Shown: piece by piece, positions 53,913 through 64,000 of the stretch
Layout of the letters: every line of letters starts with the position of its first letter
Numbering within the stretch: the first letter of the stretch is position 1
Origin: Campylorhamphus procurvoides
Lineage: Eukaryota; Chordata; Aves; Passeriformes; Dendrocolaptidae
DNA length: 64,000 bases
Direction: 5' to 3'
Assembly: GCA_013396655.1 (NCBI GenBank)
Contig: WBMV01008432.1
Location: 105,723-169,722 of the forward strand
Made by a program: the position numbers and the translations under genes
Notes under the pieces: model-generated
Database searches by the model: none
Told to the model about the DNA's origin: nothing
What the model saw: only the letters and a program-made list of their open reading frames with translations

Positions 53913-56900
53913 GTTCATAAACCACACCTATCTACTCTATCTATTTATTTTAAAGTAATATTTAAGTTGCCCAGTTTGTATGTGCTTACCATTATTGATG
54001 TTCAGATTGTTAGCTCCAGGTTTCACTATAATCCATTTTTGACTCAGACAACATAGCCTTATAGTTCAGAAAAAGTTCAGATTGCATGCTAACAATTCTA
54101 GTTGCTATTGTTTACTTTAAAATAACATAAACTTTTCAACGCATAGGTAAAGAGTATGCAGATGTATAGTCATATGATGTATATTCAGAGTGCTGCTGTG
54201 AGGGCCATTTTGAAATTCTTACATTTAAATTAGATGTTCCTTGAAGTAGAAGTGTTTATGCAGACTTCTAGAGACTCAGCAGAAAGCTTAGGTAAAAAGG
54301 TCTTTCTTCAGTATTGATTTATAGATGAGCTCTGTTTATGAAGCTGAGGCATGCCTCAGTATTCAGGCTTTTTGCTGTATTAGAGAAACTTTGTTCCTGT
54401 TTTAAGCTCTGTTGTTAAAATATATCAGACTTCAAGGTTTTAAAATACAAAGTCTGTCCTTTAGATTCTTTTCCTTTTCTCCTAAAATGTCTGAGAAGTC
54501 TCATTTAATCAGAAGTGTCACTGGAAGGTACACTTACTTTATATGAAATAAAGATGGGCCCAGATTTCCTTGTGAACTCTCAGTTGTGTCATTTTCATCC
54601 CGTTTCTTGCTAGTTACAAAGCATGCTGTGTGTTTCTCTGAAAACTCCAGTAAAAGAGAAAGCTGAGAGAGCTTTTCTTGCAGACTGTTGTCATACTTTC
54701 TGATGCTTATAAGATAGAAGTTTTCTTTGGATGTATGGAATTAAGGACAGCATTCCTCAGCTGAGTGCTGAGGTGGGGAAAAGGTTGACAGTGACACTGA
54801 CTGGGGACAGGGCGTAGAAGAGGATACCAGAAAACAGAACACACCAGGAAACCTGTGTTGTTTGCAGTTTGACAAGAGCATGGATTTCTTGACAAGCAGA
54901 GGAAGGAGGAAAGGAAGGAAACAAGTTGGGGAGGCATTTAGCTTTTTTTTTTTTTTTTCTCCTCTAGTGACTTTAGGCTGCTTCTTGGCTAGAAGGTGTT
55001 CCAAAGTTTTATCACAACCTCTTAGATAGGTGTACTCAATGATCAGGGGTTGATTAAAAGTATCAATGGTGTGCCATGCCACACAACTGAAGAATATTAG
55101 GTCTTCCTACTGTGTAATAAATTCTTTCCACAGCAGAAATGAAAATTAATGCAGATCTCTTGGAAACCAGTGGAATTTCAATTTGCTGGAGTTTATAAAA
55201 AGAAGAGTAGAAGAAAAATGGGAAGAATGACAATCCTAGTATGCGTTGTATGTAGCTAGCATAGCTACGACCCCCAGGCGAGACATAACTTGTTTCTTCT
55301 TCACAGTCAGATTTGCATGCATAGGAAAAGAGATTGGTGTTACAATACAGTTAAATTGCAGCCAGCCTGAGTAGTTCTGTTGAACTCACGTCTAACTTTT
55401 TTGTTATCAAAATATACTGTTTATCCATTAAGTATCTTCTGTACTGCAGTTTGAAAGGCTCTTGAATTAGAAGGAACATTTGAAATCTAAATAATGTGTA
55501 GCTGATAGAGGACCATTGTTGTCTAGCACATGATACAAATCTGCATGAGTGATTTGCATTATTTTTTGGAAGTTGAGCCTCCTAGGTCACAGATAATTTA
55601 ACCTCTCTTCCTTTTATCATTTCAAGCAGACCAGCCATCTATGGCTTTATCTCACCAGAAGGTACATATACTCCACTCAATTCACAGGTTTTTAAAAGGG
55701 AGCAGTTGATTAAGACTCTAAACTTAATCCAATTCAGACTTTTCCATGCATTTGCTATTTTGCAAAACACAGCATCACTGTAGAGGAAGTAGGTTTAATA
55801 GTACAGGTGTCATACACAAATGTTTTCCTAATCAGGCTGCTGCAGGAGAAGGGAGTCACTGAATGTACTAATCAGTGTAATTCATTTAAGCAATGAGATA
55901 CTTCTAGTAGTTCTGAAATGACTAAATTAAAAGGTTTGTACTCACACCTCTTTTTCCTTTGGACTAGCATTGTATGTGTTTGGATGGTTTAATACTGGCA
56001 GGCATGAAGCAAGCCATTCAAACCCTGATGTATATTCTTGTTTTCTTAAAATGCACAAGTTAGGTAGAACTTGTGAAATTCTGAAGATTCTTTTTGCTAT
56101 TCACTTTAATGTGTGGGTTTAGAAGAAAAACAATGCCTTTCCTGTAGTAGATGGGGAGCACAGCACTCTTTCTTGCTTGCTTTTTACAAAAGAATTGATG
56201 TTTTTTCCAGAGTTCAAGTCATAATATTAAGCTGGATATCTCACTTTGATTTGAAAAAGGGAGGGAAAAGAATTTGACTGTGTTTAAAGAAGTAAAAGCC
56301 AAAGCCAAGTTTCTCTTTAAGCCTTTGGGACTCTGTGTGTCTGTGTTACGGATAGAGATACACAGACACACACACGCCCCCCTATATGTATACAAGCACA
56401 TATTATGTGCGCATCAGTTGAAGGGCATTACTCTCTACCCTATCCTGATACCAGTAATGGTGAAGGGGTGAAGGGGTGGATGGTCTGATGTTTCATGGAT
56501 GTCTGTTGTCTTTTGGCAGTGTCTCAGCATAAACTGAGGCTTCAGTTTTGTCACCTAGGTATTAGAAGCTGAGACCGAGAAAATAAGCTAACTTACAAAG
56601 TGCCCTGTTACTGACACAGCATGGAGACTGCTTTGGGTTGCAGAAGAAGGAGAGTTCAAGCTGGGATGTTGCTTGAGAAAATGATGGGTATTAGACCTCA
56701 CAGTTGCATCTCCTGAACAGAGCAGCAAGGAGCTGTGTTTGGGAAGGTGCTGAGGGCAGTGGCCTATGTGCCACATTCTGTCACTTACCTAGGAGTCTTT
56801 ATGTCATTTTCCCCACTCTCTCTTAGTAGCAGAGATAGTGCTTCAGTCAGAATTAAAACTTTGATTGTAGTAGCCCTAGGATTTGCCAACCCTGAGGTGC

Positions 56901-57184
56901 AATTAACCCTGACTTGGTCTGAAATCCCCTGTAAGCTGGAAGATATGTAGGTAGTTTAACTGACTTTCTACCTACTCCCTGAAATCAGGGCAATGTAAAT
57001 TGGCTTGTAGTTCCTTTTAGTCCTCTGACATCCTTAACATGTTAGACAGCAATTGAAAACTCTTTGGTGATGCAGACAGAAAGCTGCTGAGGTCATATTT
57101 TGAGATCCTGGCTCTCGTCTTTCTTGTGGGTTTGTCTCAGTGTAATCTGTCAGAAAAAAGTGCTTTCAAAACATTATAACTAAA

Positions 57185-57350
57185 AACTGCTTTAAAAACA
57201 CATTTATATATTTTAATAGAACAAAATATATTTATATTGATTATTAATATATAAAATATAAGAATTACAGTATATCTTTATATACTTTTATTATTATATA
57301 AAATAAATATATAAAATTGCATATACACGTGTATAAAAAAATAAAAATCT
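57185..57350. repeat. AT-rich low-complexity block
   Basis: About 165 bases almost entirely A and T with many TATA, TTTATATA and AATATATAAA runs and partial palindromes. It can form cruciform-like folds but has no coding or promoter context. Confidence 0.85.
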
Positions 57351-59249
57351 AAAAAATTCAGGAAAATCCTACAGGATTTTATGTCTGTGTAACTCAGCAT
57401 TATAGAGTCATTGTTGTGAAGCAGAGCCTTTAGTGGGTAGTTCTCTGTGTCAGTGTCCTCAGATCTGTTACCTCTGCTGGCCCCATTCAAGGGACTGCAC
57501 TATCGGTGCTGTCTTTGAAATAAGCATTTTCCAAAGGCTGCTTTTGGGGAGGCTGTTGGTGAGACAGCTCGCTGGTGCAAAGCAGCCAGGATGTCTGTAA
57601 AGCCTTTACTTTTCACAGTTAAGGGATTGTGTCTTATATCTTGCTCTTACACCGTAGGGTATTAGTTGACTCAAAATGAAACAATATGGCATGAAGGCCG
57701 TGAAAGATCTTATTAAGGAAAAAAAAAAGATAATTGAAAGGAAAGCATTGCCATATCCTTTGCTGACTGCATTTGGTTGTCTGTGGAACAGCTGAGTATG
57801 ACTGAAGAATGTAGATAAAACCCAAGCTAGCTTTTCCTTGGTAATGTGGATATTGTTAAAATTGAAGCTATGGCATCACAAAACCTGATAAGCTGCCTAG
57901 GTGTCCTCCATTGCATTTACTCACTGGAAGCTCTGCTATTGCAGCTGTGTTGTTGCTGCTGGTATCCATTATAGCTAGAACACAGTCAGCTTATCATTGA
58001 GATTGTGTATGTGATTGCTGTTTGTGAAAAGCCTACCTCTAAAGCATATAATGTAGCCTGTAATGCAAAGTCCATATTTATGAGTTTTAAGTTGTTAGGG
58101 AACAAGTTTTAGGTCATGTTGAGGTTAGATGTAGGCACTGTACTGACTCTGGAAATTTCTTTCATTATCCCTGTGCATAGATCCTCAAAACAAGTTTATA
58201 TGTATTTGTTATAATTTCATAGAATGTAATTGTTTGCATTGTTTTTTGCCTGTCATCTTAGACAAATTCAAGAAGTTGTATTTTACTTCCATTCTGCCTC
58301 TGGGGTAATGGACAGAAAGCCATCAAGTGTTATCCCTAATACTGTATTCTCTTGGGTTTTTTTTAGGTTGCCTTTGAGGTTGAATTGATTCCAATTTCAA
58401 GAAGCATGTGGAGCATTTGTAGTGAAACATTTGTGTTTTGCATAAGTCTAAATAAAGTGGGAGGGGACAATTGCATATTTTGAATAGTAAACAAATGGTC
58501 CTTTTTCCCCTTTTCACCTTGAAACTTCTACTTTGCCTTCCTTTCCTACAAAAATACACAGTATGATCATGCTCTGCTGTTGCTCAGGCCAGTACAATGA
58601 CTCCTATGGCAAAATAACATTTTTTTTCTGAAGTGATAAGAAGCTTTGTGCTTGGGGGCATAACTCTTTTCAAAATAATAATTGTCCAAAAATCAGCTGG
58701 CTCCCGCTCCCTCATTTCTGTTTGCCCAGTTAACTCATTATGAGCTCAGGGACTCATGTTTTTAAAATGTCCTAGTCAATGTTCATACTTTTATTGATAA
58801 AAGTTTCATCGGGGAAGCTAATGGGCATTTCTTATGTGATTTGGTGACAGAAGTCTTGGTTGTATCTCGGATTATATACTGATAATTTGTTGAATGGAAG
58901 TAATGTTTTATCAAAAATTATCAGTCTGACATTAAGTGATTTCCACCCCTGGCTCCCTCGCCCCCCATTAAAAGAACTAAATAAATTTTCATGTTTCCGT
59001 AAGAACTAAATCAGTTCCAGGCTTTTATGTGACTTGTTGGTTGTGTTACAATCAGAAAAGGCCCTCAGGCTCAAAGTTGCTAATTTTTCTTTTCTGTGAT
59101 TCAGGTTATTGCTTCTTTCCCTTATCAGTGTGTTATTTTGTAAGCTTTCTTGATGGCTTTAAGGTAACATTGGCTTCTCAAAAGCACAGGCCAGTGCAGA
59201 AGGGCAGGTGAATTCTCAAAAGCCAGAGTCTTGCTGCATGAGAATATCT

Positions 59250-59318
59250 TGAAAAAAAATTTAAAATAATTAAAAAAATAAACAAAACCAAAAAATAACA
59301 ACAACAAAAAAATAACAG
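59250..59318 (+). repeat. A-rich low-complexity tract
   Basis: Runs of A interrupted by single T or C (AACAAAACC, AACAACAAC). Low complexity; may be a decayed poly-A tail, but no retrotransposed body was recognised next to it. Confidence 0.8.
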
Positions 59319-60351
59319 CCTATGGCTGTCTGCCTGCTTAACTAATTATTTTCCTTGATCAGTTCTGTCCAGGACCAAAACGAGACATGAACTGCAAAGC
59401 TTGATGACAAACTTTTTTTTGTGTGGTATTTTTGTAAATGTTACAGGATAGGACTACTAAAATTTCAAAATTGTAACAAAATGATCACAAAAAACTTGTG
59501 AAGAAAAGTTCTAGGTAGATCTTCTCTAAGGAAAATGTGGTGGCTCTGAAAATGAGACTTGTTTTTTTCTACCTGCTTTTTAATGGTTGTATTGCTCAGT
59601 AGTTGCCAGAGGGAGTCATCTTAGAAAAGCATGAATTCAACAATAGCAGTTACCCCACTCCTTTCCTTTCTGAGCACATTAATAGCATCATTAAATAAAA
59701 TCTGACTGTATAAGATTTCTATACATCTGCTTGAGACTCTTATTTAGATACAGTCAAATTTTGGTTTGTTTACCTCCTTGGACAGAAGTCTCAGGACTTT
59801 GAAGGGGTCTTATTTAGGGTCTGGCTGTCTCTTTTCTTCCTAGGCATTAAAGAAACTTGTGGAAAAACCTTAGACAGAAATTCCACTACAAGCAAACTGG
59901 ACATAATTAAAATGTTGGTCTTGGAATTGTCTGCTGTTAGTGTGTTGCTGGAATGACACTGCTGTTTTGTGGTTTATCAGGATGTTGAAAAATTTCTGTA
60001 GTACAGGATATAGGGCAGGATTACACTGCCTAAACATGAATTGTGTAATTTTTCCTTATTTGTGTATATGCATATGGGCTTCACTGCATTTGCCTGTTTT
60101 AGACTGATGAAAAAGCTATAATTTTATTCTGCGTAAATGTTTTAAAAAATGTATGCACAGACATTGTTGGCACACTTGTAAAATGTCTCTGTGATGCTTA
60201 TTCTGTTATCAAACATAGCAATTTAGCAACTAAATTTCTCTTCTGTGTGGGGACAAAAGAAGGTTTCCTACATTTATCAATATTGCTAATGTTCACAGGA
60301 TTTGGGTTATAATTTTAATTACTTTTTTCTCCCTTCCCATTTCTTTTCTAG

Positions 60352-60422
60352 GTAGTATTGGTCCATCATTTCAATGCCACTCGATCCATCAAGATCACAT
60401 TTGTAATGATGACAGTGACAAG
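60352..60422 (+). CDS. Candidate internal coding exon
   Basis: A 71-base segment between a long pyrimidine tract ending TTCTTTTCTAG (60341-60351) and a consensus donor AAG|GTGAGG. Read in phase 0, which the exon ending at 9695 requires, it gives 23 codons starting VVLVHHFNATRSIKIT and ending MMTVT with two spare bases. A second frame (SIGPSFQCHSIHQDH and on) is also open and would need an upstream exon that leaves one base. The third frame has an immediate stop. The splice sites are the strongest in the right half of the window. The product is not recognised, and membership of the same gene is inferred. Confidence 0.55.
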
Positions 60423-62400
60423 GTGAGGCATAAATGTTCCATTCACAAGATGTATTTGCATTATGGATTTTTTTATGTATTGGTTTTACTATACAAAGAT
60501 GTATTGTTGTGCAGGTGTAGCAGTTGGTTTTCGGAGTTTCTCTTTAAACTGTCTCTAGCATAGTAACATGTTTTACTTCAGACAATCTTTTAGCCAGGTA
60601 ATGAGAAATTTGTCATTAGTACTGTATTTTTATATTTGTTTATTTTCCTTTAAACATTTGTGATTTGACACCCTCCGTTAGTAAAGAACAGCAGTGATTT
60701 CTGACTTTAGAGGTTAGAGCCTAGCTAAGTGGTCAAAGATTTTTTTTTGCAGTTGTTGTATTATCCTGTTTTGTACTTGGAAATTTAAGCTTTTACAGCT
60801 AGGAAGCTTCTACTCTAGTGGTGCAGCCTTAAAATAGCTACCGGTCTCGGTATTTGCAAGCATTTTCCTAAGCTTTTTTTGGCACATTCTCAGATTAGCT
60901 TGCTTTGGGTCAGTAGTGTGCTGGATGTTAAATGTTAAGTGATGCTTGGATCAGTAGCTTAAGTGTGGCGTACAGAGGGAAGATTTTTGACATTGAACTG
61001 CTTGTGAGACTGACTGGTTTTCATGTTTCTGTTACTGTTGATGGTTTTACCTTAAGCTTTATTGTCTGTAAATAATACAGATTGATTAACATTAGCTCAC
61101 CATGCAACGTGTGTAAACACAACTTGCAATTGTGTGCAAGTACGACACTTTATAGTAAACTAACTTTTTGGCTTGACATGCTTGGAAAAGGGCATATATT
61201 GGTCAAATTCTAAATCATTGCTCTTGGGAAGTGAAAGGCAACCTGCATGGCACTGCCTTCATAAGTGCACAAATCCTTGTGTTTTGAGATTCTGGTTAAT
61301 TAAAAAGTTATTTTTGTAGTTGTTCCAGCTTATCCTAGACCTTGGTTTGTTTTCAGAGAAAGATTCTGTAACTGCTCAACTGCCTTGTTTTCATTTTTTT
61401 TTCTCTTTCACTCTTTCTTTCCTTCAGCTTTGTGGGTCTTTCTTTTTGTGTGTGTTTGTTTGTTTGTGCTTTCTTGTCAGTTTCTTGTTGTTTTGTTTGG
61501 GGTTTAGTTTAGTTTTATTTTTTAGGTACCACCCTAGACTTGGGTTCAGTCTACAAGTATTGGTCAAACATGCTATCCAGAACATGGCCAATGTTATTTT
61601 AAGTTCCCACTTGAGTAATCGGTTAATTATTTTCAAGTATTCACTGCTTTGTTTTTTGTGCACACTATTTCTGGAAGATTCTTGGGTGAGGAGCAGATGG
61701 GGGTAATTTCCTTTCAGAGCCATCCTGTTGCACCAACCTAACCATTCTTCCTTTTCTGTCATTACATGGAAGATCACTTCTGTACAACACTTGTCTTCCC
61801 TTAGTTTTATTTCATATCAAGGTAATTAAAACTGGTTTAAGTATTATTGGAAATTCAGATTTTTAGGCACTTCTCTGGTCTGGGGGGAGGGACTAGGAAG
61901 GGGTGTGGCAGCTTACCTGGTATATTTTTCAGAACCGTGGTTGTTTGCCACACCATCTTGCTCCACATTAATAGAGAAACTGGGACAAATATTACTTTTT
62001 TCATATTTTGAGATGATGGAAGAAAAGAATCTTTATAACTGGGACTGATTCTGCACCAAATGAGAACTCCCGACTGCAAAAGTTTACTAAAGGAGAGCTA
62101 GTATAAAAAGCAGAAAGAATGTGGGTTTGGGTGTATTTCAAAGATGTATTTTTCCCTCAGGTGTCAGTTTTATTTGGTAAGAGTTTTGATTTTTCTGTGA
62201 GAATACACAAAACTGTTTGCCTTGCATTTTATAGAAAAAATTCTTGATTAAAATAAACACTTCCTTGGAAAAATAGTGAAGAGTCCTCAGAGCAGACTAT
62301 CTGTACTCTTCTCAGATGTGCTGCTGAACTCTGCTTATTCTATTTTAAGAGAGGAGTTACAGCACTGGCACTCAGTGTCATTGGGGGTTACAGAGCAGTT
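60423..62400 (+). other. Downstream intron DNA, nothing recognised
   Basis: Begins with the GTGAGG donor. AT-rich with a T/G-rich tract near 61424-61532 (GTTTGTTTG runs). A 128-codon plus-strand frame at 61320-61706 runs through this tract and is judged incidental. Confidence 0.5.
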
Positions 62401-63330
62401 GGATCATAGAAGCATAGAGTGGCTTGGGTTGAAAGGGACCTTAAAGATCATGTTTTTCCAACACCTCTATCATGGGCAGGGACACCTTCCACTAGACCAG
62501 GCTGCTCAAAGCCTTGTCCAGCCTGGCCTTGAACACTCTGAGGTATGGGGCATTCTCAGCTTCTCTGGGAAACCTGTTCTAGTGTCTCACCACCCTCACA
62601 ATAACGACTTTTTTCCTAAAATCTAATATACACCTAGTTTCTTTTAATTTGAAGACATTCCCCCCGTCCTGTTGGTATATGCACTTGACAACAGAACTCT
62701 AGGGGTGAAAAGTCACTTAGGGGTGATTTAGATTACCCCTAAGCCCTTACTTTTCTAGGCGGAACTATCCCAGTTCTCTCAGCCTTTCCTCATAGGAGAG
62801 GTGCTCCATTCCTCTGATCAACTTGGTGGCCATTCTCTGGACTTGATCCTACAGGTCCATGTCCTTTCTGTATTGGAGACCCCAGAGATGGATGCAGTGT
62901 TCCAGGTGGGGTATCACCAGAGCAGAGCAGAGGGGCAGAACCACCTCCTCTAACCTCCTGGCCACGCTGCTTTTGATGCAGCCCAGGATAGTTGGTTTTC
63001 TGGGCTGCAAGTGCACGTTGTCAGGTCATGTCCAGCCTCTCATCCACTACAGTTCCACCAACCCAAGTGCAGCACCTTGCACTTGTTAAACATCATGGTG
63101 TTCCCATGGGCTCATTTCTCATGGGCTCTAGTCCAGGTCGCTCTGGGTGCCATCCCATCCTTCAGGTATGTCAATCATATGCTCAGCTTGGTGTCATCTG
63201 CAAACTTCCTTCATGTATGTAATTAATGAAGGTATTAAATAACACTGGTCCCAGTACAGACCCTGAGGGACACCACATGTCTCTGATGTCCATCGAGACT
63301 CTGAGCTGTTGATCACTACCCTCTGGATGC
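62401..63330 (-). mobile_element. CR1 LINE copy, 0.93 kb, minus strand
   Basis: The best-preserved CR1 in the window. The plus strand starts with the complement of the 3' terminus (GGATCATAGAAGCATAGAG at 62401) and continues in order through 'aaagggaccttaaagatcat', 'ggacaccttccactagacca', 'ctcagcctttcctcatagga' (near 62779), 'gaccccagagatggatgcag' and 'ccctgagggacaccacatgt' (near 63262). It breaks off near 63330, so it is 5'-truncated. The three overlapping plus-strand frames at 62859-63226 are antisense noise within it. Confidence 0.95.
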
Positions 63331-63654
63331 CTGTTGATTGGTTTGGTTTTTGTTGGGTGGTTGTTTTTTGAGGTTTTTTTTGAAGCGTTTGTGTATATGG
63401 ATATAATTCCTTTTTTAGTTTTCTTTTTTTAAATCATAAGTAGTGCTTCCTAAAAGCATCTGGTTACAGTACTAGGGTACAACAGCAATTCTCTGCCATT
63501 CTTTGCTTGTATTTGCTTGTATGCGCTTGTATGCCTAGATTCTTGTGTCAGTTTTTGAACTGGTAATTAGTTTCCAGTGTAAATTACTTTGAATATCAGA
63601 CTTCTGATTTACTCTGCCATTATTGAGAGATAGCAGCTGTTCATTTTGGTAGGA
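63331..63654. other. Spacer between CR1 and SINE
   Basis: Contains a G/T-rich tract at 63338-63382 and a near-duplicate TTGCTTGTATTTGCTTGTATGCGCTTGTATGCC (three units of about 11 bases) near 63502-63535. No gene. Confidence 0.6.
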
Positions 63655-63800
63655 GTAACCCTGAAGATATCTCAGCTGATTAAAGCGTGGTGCTAATAAA
63701 GTCGAGGTTGTGGGTTTGATCCCTGTACAGGCCATTCACTTAAAGAGTTGGACTTGATGATGCTTCTGGATGCCTTCCAGCTCAGAATATTCTGTGAACT
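63655..63800 (+). mobile_element. tRNA-Ile-derived SINE with CR1 tail (TguSINE1-like)
   Basis: The head resembles tRNA-Ile(AAT): a decayed A box TATCTCAGCTGA at 63668-63679, anticodon loop context GGTGCTAATAAAG near 63689-63701, a near-perfect B box GGTTTGATCCC at 63713-63723, and TACAGGCCA at the tRNA 3' end. It is joined directly to a short CR1-type tail: GAGTTGGACTTGATGATGC at 63745, then 'gatgccttccagctcagaat' and ATTCTGTGA at 63789-63797. This head-plus-tail plan is that of TguSINE1 of passerine birds, mobilised by CR1 machinery. Several mutations in both boxes suggest a non-transcribed fossil. Too mispaired to be a tRNA gene. Confidence 0.85.
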
Positions 63801-64000
63801 TTTATGAATATCATTATCTACAAATGTATTAATTGTTGGGCCTTTTCCCATTAATTCTAGAAACTTCATGAAAAGCATACTGTCCCTGTTTAAAAGAAAA
63901 CTAAGATGTTTTCTGGACTAGGATGGTGGGCCTTTTCCCAAAAACCATCACAGCCTTGGAAATTAAGAGACTTTAATCACAAAATGTATAGAAAAGGATA

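Larger units (their letters stand above)
9696..60351 (+). other. Presumed very long intron (about 50.7 kb)
   Basis: Between the exon ending at 9695 and the exon candidate at 60352 I found no further exon that clearly fits. The interval is filled with old CR1 and LTR copies, low-complexity tracts and unique AT-rich DNA. It would be one intron if the two exons belong together. Missed exons, an alternative terminal exon (see 25086-25199 in findings) or two separate genes are possible alternatives. Confidence 0.4.
53913..60351. other. Intron DNA, no gene seen
   Basis: About 6.4 kb of AT-rich sequence without a supported exon. It holds an extreme AT block at 57185-57350 and an A-rich low-complexity tract at 59250-59318. 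The final 35 bases form a strong pyrimidine tract leading to the exon candidate at 60352. Confidence 0.5.

Noticed and set aside
61320..61706. 128-codon plus-strand frame
   Set aside because: It runs through a T/G-rich low-complexity tract, giving a Phe/Leu/Val-rich translation, and has no exon boundaries.
62859..63226. Three overlapping plus-strand frames of 71-76 codons
   Set aside because: They lie antisense within a clear CR1 copy.
63655..63733. A functional tRNA-Ile gene
   Set aside because: The acceptor stem does not pair, the A box is mutated and the unit runs straight into a CR1 tail, so it is a SINE head.

Overview
This window is vertebrate nuclear DNA, and the repeats point to a bird, most likely a songbird relative (Passeriformes). 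At least eight CR1 LINE fragments lie in both orientations. There are four solo-LTR-like copies of avian endogenous retroviruses. At the far right is a tRNA-Ile-headed, CR1-tailed SINE that matches what I know as the TguSINE1 family of passerines. Base composition is AT-rich except for one CpG island, and no bacterial-style gene layout, operon or CRISPR array is present.

Layout: 1-4.08 kb is 5' flanking DNA holding an old minus-strand CR1. 4.08-5.64 kb is a CpG island with a hexamer-based minisatellite and a 780-base assembly gap, the probable promoter and first exon of a gene reading rightward. Two convincing internal coding exons follow at 7257-7476 and 9580-9695. Their splice phases fit exactly (0 to 1, then 1 to 0) and together they give 112 codons without a stop. 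A further 71-base exon candidate at 60352-60422 has strong splice sites and continues in frame. If it belongs to the same transcript, the intron between them is about 50.7 kb and fills most of the window. I could not name the protein. The remaining 11 percent on the right is a further intron or 3' sequence with a young-looking 0.93-kb CR1 and the SINE.

Almost all long open frames in the window are not genes. The longest, of 300 to 590 codons, exist only because the gap is unknown bases and the minisatellite has a period divisible by three. Others lie inside CR1 or LTR copies. I see no previously undescribed system here. The points most worth following are the unidentified exon chain with its hidden first exon, the SINE as a lineage marker, a pair of perfect nuclear-receptor extended half-sites, and a few unexplained segments.
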